Shown piece after piece: positions 8,757 through 17,625 of a stretch of DNA of 64,000 nucleotides. Position 1 is the first letter of the stretch. The number at the start of each line of letters is the position of its first letter. The notes below the pieces were generated by a model. That model was not told where the DNA came from and made no database searches. It saw nothing but the letters and a program-made list of their open reading frames with translations. A program made the position numbers and the translations under genes. Origin of the DNA: OFTM382 sp964352615 (GTDB lineage: Bacteria > Planctomycetota > Phycisphaerae > Phycisphaerales > UBA1924); NCBI GenBank assembly GCA_964352615.1, contig CAYGSG010000007.1, positions 3,732 through 67,731 on the forward strand. Reading direction: 5' to 3'.

Positions 8757-11378
8757 TTAATCAGCGGGCAAGAAAACCCACAACGCGGGCCTGCCGCAGT
8801 TGCAGTGCACCGCGCGGCCAAGTAGACCAAGCCCGGACGCGCTGAGGTAAACCGCGCTGCGAGCGACATCCCAATAGCCGCGCCTATAATTAGCGCGTGG
8901 GCCATCGAGGCGGTTGTGCACACTCGGAATCGGGTGGAAGATCGTCTCGACAATCGAGGGGCGGCTTCGCTCCCCGTCCTGAAGGTCGTCGACACAGCGC
9001 ATGGTTCTCTCGATGACGCCTCGATCGAACCCTGCCACCCGCAGTTGCTGGTCGATCTCGGCGACGCCCGATCGCGACAACGTAGGGAGTATGAGCAGCC
9101 CGAAGAACGACCACATCGTGAAGAGCAGGCTCAGCTCGACGATGCCATGAGCGCGGGCGAGGTTCTCGGACCCCACGATCGCTGCGGCGCAGGCGAGCCC
9201 GAACCAAGTAAAGAGCAGGGCGACAATGCGGCCCCGCCGCCACCCACCTGTCCGCACGACGCTGTTGCGTCGCGCTTCCGCAATGCCAAAGCTTTCAGGC
9301 CCCAGCAACTCTCGCCAGCGCTCGGGCAGGACACTTCTCTTTGGCCAAAGCACCCCAACTATTCCGCCGGTGAATCCCTCGTCGTTGCTCGATACGCAGA
9401 CGGTGGGCACGACACCGGCGGAGTCATCACGCAGAGTCTTAACCGGAGTCGATGGACCAAGTGATGCGACGGCTCTCGCGAGCGGCGCACGGGTCCAGAG
9501 GAGCAATAACGATACCGCTCCACCGGCGCCCAACACACCCCACAGCCCCGCAGCCTGCCCAGACAGGAGCAGCCCCGCACCGATCAGGATCAGGACCATG
9601 CTCTGCACCACTGCGCCACGGGCAAGGCCCACAAAAAATCTCCCCAGCGACGGATGCAAGCGTCCGTATCTGCGTGGCAACAGATACCCGCCGAAGAGAT
9701 CGAATGGCAAGTGCAGCATCGCATATGACAGCACAAGCGCGAGCAGAAGTCCGAGTTGTCCTGCGAGCGTCTCGGGAAAGAGGGATGCCGCCCGCTCCGG
9801 CAGGCCCGTTGCAAGAGACAGGCTCGTTAGTGTCACGATCGTCCCCACTGCGGACATCCCGAGCCAGAGCCGGGCGCGCCCATAGCCGTCGGAGGTCTCG
9901 GGTCTCTGGTCAGTTGGATCGGGGCTGCTGCGCTCCGCGACTTTCTTGATGCCGCGGAGCATTCCGCCGAAAACGATGTTGTGCAATGGGAGCACGCAGT
10001 ACCAGTAGAGAATCCCGAGCAGCCCCTTGGGCCGGAACCGCGCGGTCATGGTGAGTTCCGTGGTCCGCGCCGTCTCCGCCGGGTCGAGTGAGAAGTTGAG
10101 CGTCGCCTGACCGGGGAGCTTCATCTCGGCGAGCAGCGAGAGCGACCGGTCCTCTTCCAAACCGATAACCCGCCAAAAATCTAACGTCTCGCCGAACTCG
10201 ACACGGTCCAGATCCCTTCTCCCACGACGTAGCCCGGGCCCTCCGACCAGCGTGTCCATCCAACCCCGGATCCGCCAGAGCACGTCACCGGCGTACCAGC
10301 CGTGGCCTCCGCCGATCCGGCACAACGCGCGGAATACCTTGTGCGGATCCGCGTTCACGACGATCGAGCGTTCGTCCTTAAACGTGGTACCACCGGCCCA
10401 GTCCGGATCACCCAGGACAGGGCCAGCCACGGACCAACGCGTCTCGACGTCGTTTGCCCGCACCCTGACCAACGCCTTGCGGATGGCCTCCCGGGCGCCG
10501 AGCGCATGATGCGGCATCAGGTGCTGGACCTCGTCGCTCGTGACGACCACGCGGTTCCGCAGGCCTTCGGCGAGCGGCCGCGCGATCCGGTATGACACCG
10601 GCGTGACCAGGCCAATCCAGCCGGAGCTCAGGCGCGGGGTCAGGACCGGCAGCGGGATGATGACTCGGCGTGGGAGCGCGAGTTCCTCGGCCATTATCCG
10701 CATCAGCTCGCGGTAAGGCAGCACATCGGGTCCGCCGATTTCGAGCGTTTTGCCCGCCGTCTCGGGTGTCGAAAGGCATCGCACTAGCCAGTGCAGCACG
10801 TCGGCGATGGCAACAGGCTGTGACTCGGTCTTCACCCACGAGGGGGTGACCATCACGGGGAGCCGTTCGACGAGGTATCGCAGGATCTCGAATGATGCAG
10901 ATCCGGAACCAATGATCATCGCCGCCCTAAACACGGTTAATGGCACGCCGGTAGAGGCGAGCACGCGTTCTACTTCACGACGTGAGGAAAGATGCTCGCT
11001 GAGTCCAGAGCCCAGTTCGCCAAGTCCACCCAGATAGATGATCCGATCGACCCCTGTCGCAGCGCTCGCTCCAGCAAAAACCCGAGCGAGCCTCTGGTCT
11101 CGCTCGACGTACTCCGTGCCGCTGGTTTCCATCGAGTGCACCAGGTAAAAAGCCGCGGCACAGCCCGCTAGCTGATCGGTAAGCGACGCCTCATCCGAGA
11201 GGTCGCTCTCTTCGACTGATACGTCCTGGTGGTTCCGCCACCGCCGCCGATCGAGCTTCCGTCGATCGCGCACGATACAACGAACGCGGAATCCGGCCTC
11301 CAGTAGGAGAGGCACAAGCCGACCACCGACGTAGCCCGTCGCGCCGGTCACCGCGATGAGAGGGCGCTCGCTTGTCAT
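8757..11378 (-). CDS. Three-part fusion: atypical SDR, SRPBCC-like (DUF2867) and multi-pass membrane domain
   Basis: The N-terminal third (1-300) is an atypical short-chain dehydrogenase/NAD(P)-binding fold with TGATGYVGGRL at 11-21, of the kind found next to photolyases. The middle (about 325-490) matches the DUF2867/SRPBCC-like region that often follows it (FKDERSIVVNADPHKVFRAL; LEEDRSLSLLAEMKLPGQAT). The last part (about 505-800) has several hydrophobic helices, so the protein is membrane anchored. SDR-DUF2867 fusions of about 480 aa are common; this one is 873 aa. Its start overlaps the end of the upstream minus-strand gene by ATGA. The C-terminal 50 residues look poor and could reflect a late frameshift. 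Substrate is unknown; a quinone, lipid or pigment is possible. Confidence 0.8.
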   Translation of the reverse strand: MTSERPLIAVTGATGYVGGRLVPLLLEAGFRVRCIVRDRRKLDRRRWRNHQDVSVEESDLSDEASLTDQLAGCAAAFYLVHSMETSGTEYVERDQRLARVFAGASAATGVDRIIYLGGLGELGSGLSEHLSSRREVERVLASTGVPLTVFRAAMIIGSGSASFEILRYLVERLPVMVTPSWVKTESQPVAIADVLHWLVRCLSTPETAGKTLEIGGPDVLPYRELMRIMAEELALPRRVIIPLPVLTPRLSSGWIGLVTPVSYRIARPLAEGLRNRVVVTSDEVQHLMPHHALGAREAIRKALVRVRANDVETRWSVAGPVLGDPDWAGGTTFKDERSIVVNADPHKVFRALCRIGGGHGWYAGDVLWRIRGWMDTLVGGPGLRRGRRDLDRVEFGETLDFWRVIGLEEDRSLSLLAEMKLPGQATLNFSLDPAETARTTELTMTARFRPKGLLGILYWYCVLPLHNIVFGGMLRGIKKVAERSSPDPTDQRPETSDGYGRARLWLGMSAVGTIVTLTSLSLATGLPERAASLFPETLAGQLGLLLALVLSYAMLHLPFDLFGGYLLPRRYGRLHPSLGRFFVGLARGAVVQSMVLILIGAGLLLSGQAAGLWGVLGAGGAVSLLLLWTRAPLARAVASLGPSTPVKTLRDDSAGVVPTVCVSSNDEGFTGGIVGVLWPKRSVLPERWRELLGPESFGIAEARRNSVVRTGGWRRGRIVALLFTWFGLACAAAIVGSENLARAHGIVELSLLFTMWSFFGLLILPTLSRSGVAEIDQQLRVAGFDRGVIERTMRCVDDLQDGERSRPSIVETIFHPIPSVHNRLDGPRANYRRGYWDVARSAVYLSASGLGLLGRAVHCNCGRPALWVFLPAD

Positions 11379-11638
11379 TGGCCTCGCCCCGCCTTGGTTA
11401 GCGAAGGCATGAGCCAGCCCAGCGGCCCGGCGGGACGAGGGATGATGCGGAACCGAAGATAACTTCCGACGCGAACATGAACGACCAGACCTTCGAGGGG
11501 CATCAAACCGCTTGTCCGTGATGCCGAGGACCAGATACGGTGTACTAGGCGGACCTGAGAGAGGTCAGCCAGACGGAGCGTGACCTTGCTCCCACTCATC
11601 TCGCTTGACCACGGCCGACCGTTAAGCGTTCCCGCCAA
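11375..11638 (-). CDS. Small hypothetical protein, start uncertain
   Basis: Small basic protein whose stop overlaps the SDR-fusion start (ATGA) and whose plausible start follows closely the stop of the next gene upstream. I placed the start at a TTG (11638). An ATG lies at 11596, and the frame is open up to a GTG at 11713 inside the upstream gene. The sequence (GRLAGTLNGRPWSSEM; TLRLADLSQVRLVHRIW; LEGLVVHVRVGSYLRFRII) looks like a small beta-rich domain. I recognise no family. Its position makes it a member of a four-gene minus-strand operon with the SDR fusion. Confidence 0.45.
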   Translation of the reverse strand: MAGTLNGRPWSSEMSGSKVTLRLADLSQVRLVHRIWSSASRTSGLMPLEGLVVHVRVGSYLRFRIIPRPAGPLGWLMPSLTKAGRGQ

Positions 11639-11652
11639 ACGGCCGACCAGCG

Positions 11653-11865
11653 TCAGTTTGGGCCTGTAGCGCCGTCCGACGTGCGGATCTTGACTGAGCC
11701 GTCCAGGACCCACTTGGCGTGCTCCGCCTTCGCGCCCGTTCCACTCGGGATCTGGACCTGCATGTTCGAGAACTCGTATGTGATCTCGGCGTTGCGACCG
11801 GTCAGCCGGTCATAGAGGCCGATGGCGAGATCGGGCCAGGACTTGGTGTGCTCAGTATCGCTCAT
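11653..11865 (-). CDS. Small conserved hypothetical protein, 70 aa
   Basis: Starts at an ATG with a good ribosome binding site (AAAGGGA). The 70-residue product reads MSDTEHTKSWPDLAIGLYDR, then SNMQVQIPSGTGAKAEHAKW and a final strand DGSVKIRTSDG. That looks like a compact alpha-beta protein rather than chance sequence. I know no function. It is the second gene of the minus-strand group 12148-8757, divergent from the photolyase fusion, so a role in the same light or oxidative stress response is plausible but unproven. Confidence 0.6.
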   Translation of the reverse strand: MSDTEHTKSWPDLAIGLYDRLTGRNAEITYEFSNMQVQIPSGTGAKAEHAKWVLDGSVKIRTSDGATGPN

Positions 11866-11914
11866 GATATTTCCCTTTTGATAGTGATGAGACCGCGGTG
11901 CTGTTTCTTGGAAG

Positions 11915-12148
11915 TCAGGTTTGGATGTCAAGTGATCCGTCAAGCATGCCGCACCGGGCAAGAAACTGCTCGGCGGCCTCAACCTCGATCAGCGTGAAAT
12001 CACAGAACGAATTGGGTTGGTCCGCGTGCCCCATCAGCTTCGAGGGAGACGATACGAGCGGATGGCCGCCAAGTTCGGCGAGACCACGGAGCACGGCATC
12101 GACCGCATTGCAAAGTCGATCGGCAGGAACAAGCTCGTTAGGATTCAT
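11915..12148 (-). CDS. Small hypothetical protein, 77 aa
   Basis: 77-aa protein (ELVPADRLCNAVDAVLRGLA, then GGHPLVSSPSKLMGHADQ and CDFTLIEVEAAEQFLARCG). Composition and predicted helices are protein-like, and no better gene lies on the other strand. It is first in the minus-strand group leading to the SDR fusion, with 49 bp to the next gene. No clear Shine-Dalgarno precedes the ATG. No function is recognised. The 189-bp gap to the photolyase start must hold divergent promoters. Confidence 0.55.
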   Translation of the reverse strand: MNPNELVPADRLCNAVDAVLRGLAELGGHPLVSSPSKLMGHADQPNSFCDFTLIEVEAAEQFLARCGMLDGSLDIQT

Positions 12149-12337
12149 GCTACCGAGTTCGCCGCATCAACGAGCTTGGATTCATCGCCAGAAACGGTAA
12201 AGCCCCTTTCCCCAACTCATGGGCCATCATCAACGAAGTCTGCTACGCACGACGACATCACTGGCCCTGACTGGCCGTATCGGGTCCCAGTTCCTCTCCC
12301 GGCGTGCCCCTTGGCCGAGTCCTCGCGGCTGTGAATC

Positions 12338-14878
12338 GTGATCCAGCCATCCGACGAACAATCCCGTATGGACCCTTGTCTCCAAGCCGCGCGATTCTTG
12401 CCTCCGCATCTTCTGACACGAGCGCGGCGGCTGAACGATTGCCCGGTCAGGAATGAAGGGAAGTTCGTTCTTTGCTGGCTCCATCACGCGATCCGAGATC
12501 ACGAGAACCCGGCACTCGATGTCGCGGTCACGCTCGGAAACGCGATCGGTCGGCCGGTGCTGGTCTATCAGGGGCTCGCCGGCCGGCATCGCTTCAACAG
12601 CGACCGTCACCACGTCTTCATCATGGAGGGGGCACGCGACCTTCAGGCTGGCCTGGCAGATCGAGGGATCGCGTATGCGTTTCACCTGCCGCAAGACCTA
12701 GGCGCGCCGAGCCCGCTCTTCGGTCTGCTCGATCGAGCGTCGGTACTTGTCACCGAGGACTTCCCAGCGCCACCCTTTCCTCGATGGACTGCCCGCTGGG
12801 CGTCTGTCGCCCAATGCGCTGCAGTGGGAGTCGACTCCGCGTGCATCATGCCGCTCCGTCTGCTGAAGAAGCGTTACACACGTGCCTTTGCGTTTCGCAA
12901 GGCCGCCCAGCCCGAGTGGAGTGCGCATCTTCGCGAGCCGTGGGCAGATGCTGAGCCCAAAGAGCCGCAGATCAAGCTGAACGAGGTCGGGCTCGGATTC
13001 AAACCGATTGATCTCGAGCAAGAAGATCTACCGGCCCTCGCTGCGACGTGCACCATCGATCATGCGACACCGCCAGTCCAGCGCATCGCCGGCGGCAGCG
13101 CCAGCGGCTATGCGCGGTGGGATGACTTTCGTACGGGTTCACTCCGGCGCTATGACAATCGCCGCAATGACGCTGCGGACATGGAGGCCGTGAGTGGCTT
13201 GTCTCCGTACCTGCATCACGGGCACGTCTCGCCATTTCGGATCGCGCGCGAGGCGAACGCACTTGGCGGAAAGGGATCGGAGAAGTTTCTTGACAAACTC
13301 TTGGTCTGGCGGGAGCTGGCTTTCAACTTCTGCGTGCACACGCCAGAAGAAGAACTTGGATCACTCGGCGCTCTTCCTGATTGGGCGCTTCGCACGCTTG
13401 GTGAGCACGCCGACGATCAACGCGATGCAACCTACTCCTGGGAAACGCTGGCTCGAGGCACGACGGGCAGTGAACTCTGGAACCTTGCCCAGCGGTCGCT
13501 GGTCCAGAACGGCGAGTTGCACAACAACCTGAGGATGACCTGGGGCAAGGCCATCGCGGCGTGGTCGCGTTCGCCCGAGGTCGCCCTCCGAAACCTGATC
13601 GATCTCAATCATCGCTACGCGCTCGACGGCAGCGATCCTAACTCGTACGGCGGACTGCTCTGGTGCCTCGGGCAGTTTGACCGACCTTTCTCGCCGGAGC
13701 AGCCGGTGCTCGGCACGGTTCGCGGCCGCTCGGTCGAACAGCACGCCGAGCGTCTGTCGCCTCCCCGATACGCGGCCGCCGTGGAGGCTCGCTGGGGATT
13801 CGATCCGATCCGGGTGGCGGTCGTGGGGGGCGGTGTCTCTGGCCTGGCTTGTGCCCGAGTGCTGCAAGAACAGGGCTGCCCGGTGACGGTGTTCGATCGT
13901 GGGCGAGGACCTGGCGGGAGAATGGCGACCCATATCCCGCGAGATGCGGACTCTCCAGAGTTTGATCATGGTGCACCGTACTTCACCGTTCTCGACCCGA
14001 GGTTCGGTCGGTATGTTCGGTCGTGGATCGAGGGCGGTGTGTGTGATCGATGGACCGCGAGGCAAGGACGCTGGGTGGACGGCGTGCTCGAAGCTGTCGA
14101 GACCGAGGCGCCGCTTATCGTGGGCAAACCGTCGATGACCACCCTTTGTGGGCATCTGGCGGCGGATCTTAACTTGCAAGTCTCTTCCACGGTCACCGCG
14201 ATCCGCCGCGACGCTGACGGTTGGACGCTCGCGTGTGACGGCGATCAGGATCACGGGCGCTTCGACGCGGTCGTGCTAGCGATGGCGCCGGAGCAGGCCG
14301 CTCGGCTTGCGGGAACCTCCGAGGCCTCCTTCGACGCGGAACTGGGATCGCTGTCCAGCATCCCTGTCTGGGCCGGGCTGTTCGGCGTGATCGGCCTGAG
14401 TGATGAGTTGCCGGACGACCTCGAAGTGGTCGGTGACGAGGCGATCGATCGGATCATCCGAAACGAGCGAAAGCCGGGGCGCGTGAGCACCGGTGCCCTC
14501 ACCGTACACGCCCGCTCGGATTGGTCCGCTGCGAGGCACGACGTCGATCGAGAGGTGATCGCGGCGGAATTGGCGGAGCACACACGACGGATCCTCAGCG
14601 ACGTCACGGGACGCACTGTCGAACCGGATTGCTTCTCGCACAGCCGGGCTCACCGATGGGGCCTCGCCCGTCCCGCCGAATCATCCCCTCAGCCCTGCCT
14701 CTTCGATCGCGCTGCTCGGCTCGTCGTGTGCGGTGACGGATTCGGTGGTTCGGGTGTCGAAGCGGCTTTTCTCAGCGGACGCGCCGCGGCCGGGAGGGTG
14801 CTCTCGCTCCGCCCCCCGCGGGCGAATGAGCCGGCCACTGCAGGTACCGAGTCGCTGTTCGAGGGTGAGACACAGTGA
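12338..14878 (+). CDS. Class II-type CPD photolyase fused to renalase-like FAD oxidoreductase
   Basis: 846-aa fusion starting at GTG. Residues 1 to about 470 are a DNA photolyase that uses FAD and blue light to split cyclobutane pyrimidine dimers. Class II features are the start KFVLCWLHHAIRDHENPALD, and in the FAD half GTTGSELWNLAQ, GELHNNLRMTWGKAIAAW and HRYALDGSDPNSYGGLLW. From about 490 on there is a second flavoprotein: the dinucleotide-binding start VAVVGGGVSGLACARVL (GGGVSG about 496-501), a GPGGRMATH motif, and a C-terminal VCGDGFGGSGVEAAFLSG FAD segment. This is the NAD(P)/FAD-dependent oxidoreductase (renalase-like) often found beside photolyases. Here the two are one polypeptide. 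The stop overlaps the next gene (GTGA). It is divergent from the SDR operon. Confidence 0.88.
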   Translation: MIQPSDEQSRMDPCLQAARFLPPHLLTRARRLNDCPVRNEGKFVLCWLHHAIRDHENPALDVAVTLGNAIGRPVLVYQGLAGRHRFNSDRHHVFIMEGARDLQAGLADRGIAYAFHLPQDLGAPSPLFGLLDRASVLVTEDFPAPPFPRWTARWASVAQCAAVGVDSACIMPLRLLKKRYTRAFAFRKAAQPEWSAHLREPWADAEPKEPQIKLNEVGLGFKPIDLEQEDLPALAATCTIDHATPPVQRIAGGSASGYARWDDFRTGSLRRYDNRRNDAADMEAVSGLSPYLHHGHVSPFRIAREANALGGKGSEKFLDKLLVWRELAFNFCVHTPEEELGSLGALPDWALRTLGEHADDQRDATYSWETLARGTTGSELWNLAQRSLVQNGELHNNLRMTWGKAIAAWSRSPEVALRNLIDLNHRYALDGSDPNSYGGLLWCLGQFDRPFSPEQPVLGTVRGRSVEQHAERLSPPRYAAAVEARWGFDPIRVAVVGGGVSGLACARVLQEQGCPVTVFDRGRGPGGRMATHIPRDADSPEFDHGAPYFTVLDPRFGRYVRSWIEGGVCDRWTARQGRWVDGVLEAVETEAPLIVGKPSMTTLCGHLAADLNLQVSSTVTAIRRDADGWTLACDGDQDHGRFDAVVLAMAPEQAARLAGTSEASFDAELGSLSSIPVWAGLFGVIGLSDELPDDLEVVGDEAIDRIIRNERKPGRVSTGALTVHARSDWSAARHDVDREVIAAELAEHTRRILSDVTGRTVEPDCFSHSRAHRWGLARPAESSPQPCLFDRAARLVVCGDGFGGSGVEAAFLSGRAAAGRVLSLRPPRANEPATAGTESLFEGETQ

Positions 14879-15276
14879 CGGCGCACGAACCAAAAACATG
14901 CGTTGTCTGCGGCCGCCAGATCAAGTGGCGAAAGAAGTGGGAACGCGACTGGAACACCGTGAAGTACTGCTCGAAGTCCTGTCGTTCACGGAAGCTCAGC
15001 GGTACCGATATCGAGCTGGAGGAAAGGGTTCTGGGTCTCTTGGCCGCTCGTTCTCGCGGGGCAAGCATCTGTCCAGGCGAAGTGGCACGCGCGATCAGTC
15101 CCGATTCCTGGAGCGACTTGACGGAGCCGGTTCGGATGGCCGCTCGTCGACTTGTTGACGCTGGAAAGGTCGAGATCACGCAACGGGGTCACGCGGTGGA
15201 TCCTTCGGCCGCCCGCGGGCCGATTCGGATCCGATTGTCGGACCGACCTTCGAGAGCAAAGCAGGAACTAAAGTGA
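14875..15276 (+). CDS. DUF2256-DUF3253 fusion protein
   Basis: 133 aa. The first 40 residues are a DUF2256 zinc-finger-like domain with Cys9, Cys12, Cys32 and Cys36 around the signature GRQIKWRKKWERDWNTVKYC. The rest (about 45-120) matches DUF3253, a small winged-helix-like domain (GASICPGEVARAISPDSW; VRMAARRLVDAGKVEITQRG). Both families commonly travel with photolyase and cryptochrome genes. The GTG start overlaps the photolyase stop, so the two are translationally coupled. A small metal-binding or nucleic-acid-binding accessory role fits, but no activity is established to my knowledge. Confidence 0.85.
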   Translation: MTAHEPKTCVVCGRQIKWRKKWERDWNTVKYCSKSCRSRKLSGTDIELEERVLGLLAARSRGASICPGEVARAISPDSWSDLTEPVRMAARRLVDAGKVEITQRGHAVDPSAARGPIRIRLSDRPSRAKQELK

Positions 15277-15306
15277 GCGAACTTGCACCACCCGCGTGAA
15301 GGGAGG

Positions 15307-16866
15307 CTAGCCGTTCACGTCGCCGATCCCCATCTGCTCACGCAGTGACCTTGCTGACACGGTGATCTCCACCTTCTCCTCGTCCGTGATCCGGTCAAGG
15401 TTCTTAAGCATCATCGTCATGCGTGTATTGGCGCGAAACCTTGATTCGTTCCGCAACAAGAAGTCCCAGTAGAAGACATTAAACGGACATGCGCCCTCGC
15501 CAGAACGCCTCTTCACGTCGTGCGGGCAGTGCTTGCAGTAGTTGCTCATCCGCTGGATGTACTTTCCGCTCGCCGCGTACGGCTTGGTGCCGACCACGCC
15601 GCCGTCGGCGTGCATCGCCATACCAATCGTGTTCGGGGTGGTGACCCACTCCACCCCGTCGGCGTACATCCCGAGGTACCAGTCGTTGACGGCCCCGGGG
15701 TGAATCCCGGCGATCATCGCGAAGTTGCCCGTGACCATCAGCCGGGAGATGTGATGCGCATAACCAAGGTCGAGCACATCCTCGATCGACTCGCGCATGC
15801 ACCGCATGTCGGTCTCGCCTGTCCAGTAAAAATCTGGTAGCGAGCCGTGCTGACCGAGACCGTTCCGCTGCTCGTAGTCCGGGCCCTCGAAGAAGTACAC
15901 GCCCCGGATGAACTCGCGCCAGCCGATGATCTGTCGCACAAAGCCCTCGACAGCGTTGATAGGGGCGCGGCCTGATTCGTACGCCTCGACCGCCGCGGCG
16001 ACGAGTTCACGCGGATCGAGCAACTTGAGGTTGAGCGGGACCGAGATGATGGAGTGGTAGAGCGTCATCTCGCCAGTCCACATGGCGTCCTGATAGTCGC
16101 CAAAGAACGCGAGGCGGTGATCGACGAAATCGTGCAGCGACTCCAGCGCCTGCGCACGAGTCACGGGCCAGATCCATCTGCCGGAACGACCTGGCAAATC
16201 GGGCAGATGCTGCTTGATGTCAGCGAGAACGCCCAGGGTGATGTCGTCGGGAGGGAACTCCGGGACGGGCGGAGGACTGGGAGCGGTCTTGAAAGTCTTG
16301 CGATTCTCTTTGTCGAAGTTCCAGGCCCCGCCGGCAGGGTCCGCGCCGTCCATCAGAACGCCGAGCCGTTTGCGCATTGACCGGTAGAAGTACTCCATCG
16401 TCAGAGACTTCCGCCCTGAGGCCCATTCGGCGAATTCAGAAGCCGAGCACAGGAAGTGCGGGTCGGTAATAGTCTCAAGTTCGATACCGGCCGCGCCACA
16501 CGCGGATTGAAGCGCCCGACTCACGGCAAACGACCCCGGCTCGATACTCACCGCGGTGTTCGGACGAAGCCGTTCGATCGCTCGTCTGAATTCACCGTCG
16601 AACGTCTGAGTGTTTTCGGCGTCGCCCAGTTGCACATACTCGACCCTCCAGCCAGCCTCCCGCAGCAACGCGGCATGATGTCGCATGGCAGAGAGGAACG
16701 TTGCGGTTCGGATGATGCTGCTGGCGGGGGACCGCGAAGCCTCTGCGACCTCAACCATGACGATGACGTCACGGTCGGGATCGAGACCTATCGCTCCGGG
16801 ATAGGCCAAGTCGAGTTGATCACCTAATATGATCGCGAGCGTTCGAATGGGGCGAGACTTGGGCAT
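15307..16866 (-). CDS. Iron-sulfur bacterial cryptochrome/(6-4) photolyase (FeS-BCP, PhrB-like)
   Basis: 519-aa member of the FeS-BCP group, FAD- and 4Fe-4S-containing enzymes that repair (6-4) photoproducts. The N-terminal antenna domain begins TLAIILGDQLDLAYPGAIGL. Four cysteines expected to hold the cluster are at 356, 444, 447 and 460 (the last three in NYCKHCPHDV and GACPFN). Spacing is identical to Agrobacterium PhrB (350, 438, 441, 454), shifted by six. The FAD region has GWREFIRGVYFFEGPDYE and GYAHHISRLMVTGNFAMI. It converges on the DUF2256-DUF3253 gene with 30 bp between stops. With the CPD photolyase it gives repair of both main UV lesions. Confidence 0.93.
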   Translation of the reverse strand: MPKSRPIRTLAIILGDQLDLAYPGAIGLDPDRDVIVMVEVAEASRSPASSIIRTATFLSAMRHHAALLREAGWRVEYVQLGDAENTQTFDGEFRRAIERLRPNTAVSIEPGSFAVSRALQSACGAAGIELETITDPHFLCSASEFAEWASGRKSLTMEYFYRSMRKRLGVLMDGADPAGGAWNFDKENRKTFKTAPSPPPVPEFPPDDITLGVLADIKQHLPDLPGRSGRWIWPVTRAQALESLHDFVDHRLAFFGDYQDAMWTGEMTLYHSIISVPLNLKLLDPRELVAAAVEAYESGRAPINAVEGFVRQIIGWREFIRGVYFFEGPDYEQRNGLGQHGSLPDFYWTGETDMRCMRESIEDVLDLGYAHHISRLMVTGNFAMIAGIHPGAVNDWYLGMYADGVEWVTTPNTIGMAMHADGGVVGTKPYAASGKYIQRMSNYCKHCPHDVKRRSGEGACPFNVFYWDFLLRNESRFRANTRMTMMLKNLDRITDEEKVEITVSARSLREQMGIGDVNG

Positions 16867-17106
16867 GATTCAAATAAGGATGTAGCGGGCTTCATGCCGC
16901 GTTTTGGGAGATGCCTACGGAGCTCCCAGTCGATCCGATGGATGTGAGCCTGCGATAGGTTGCAGTGAGGCGTGTGTTCGTATCTAAGTGGATGGCATTG
17001 ACCGACCGAAAGTATCCAGTCTAGCTACTTCGAGGCAAGGCTTACAGAAGCACTCATCTGGCCGGCGAGTTGGAACATCGATGCCTTTGTCAGCTCCAGG
17101 CTCGAC

Positions 17107-17625
17107 CTAGCGGCCAGTGAGCAGTTTGGTGAGGTCTTCGAGGATGAGGTAAAGGCAGGGCACGAGAAGGAGGATGATCGCGGTGGCGAAAACGATGCCG
17201 AAGCCAAGGCTGATCGCCATAGGGATAATGTACTGGGCCTGCAGCGATGGTTCCAGGATGATTGGAGTAAGGCCCAGGAACGTCGTCACGGTGGTCAGAA
17301 ATATAGGCCGAAAGCGCCGGATTCCTGCTTCGTAGATGGCTTCTAAGGCGGAGCCGCTGGCTCGCTTGCGATTGGCGTATTCGATCATGATGAGCGAGTC
17401 GTTGACGACGACGCCGGTGAGCGCGATGACGCCCATGAAACTGATAAGCGAGAGGTCGTACCCCAAGAGGATGTGGCCGATGACCGCTCCGACGATCCCA
17501 AATGGAATGGCGACCAGAACCAGCAGCGGCTGGACATAGTGACGGAAGGCGATTGCGAGAAGCGCGTAGATGACCACCAACGCCAGGACGAAGCCAGCCC
17601 ACAGGTTGCTAGTCGCCTCACGCAT
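17107..17625 (-). pseudogene. RND efflux transporter, C-terminal fragment
   Basis: Only the last 172 or so residues of an AcrB/MexF-type inner-membrane pump remain. Four to five transmembrane helices are visible, with typical motifs: LLAIAFRHYVQPLLVLVAIP, then GVVVNDSLIMIEYANR and RRFRPIFLTTVTTFLGLTP. The family is about 1000-1050 aa, so this is a remnant that cannot pump. The upstream end passes directly into sequence with transposase debris, which is the likely cause. No adaptor or outer-membrane gene is nearby. Confidence 0.88.
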
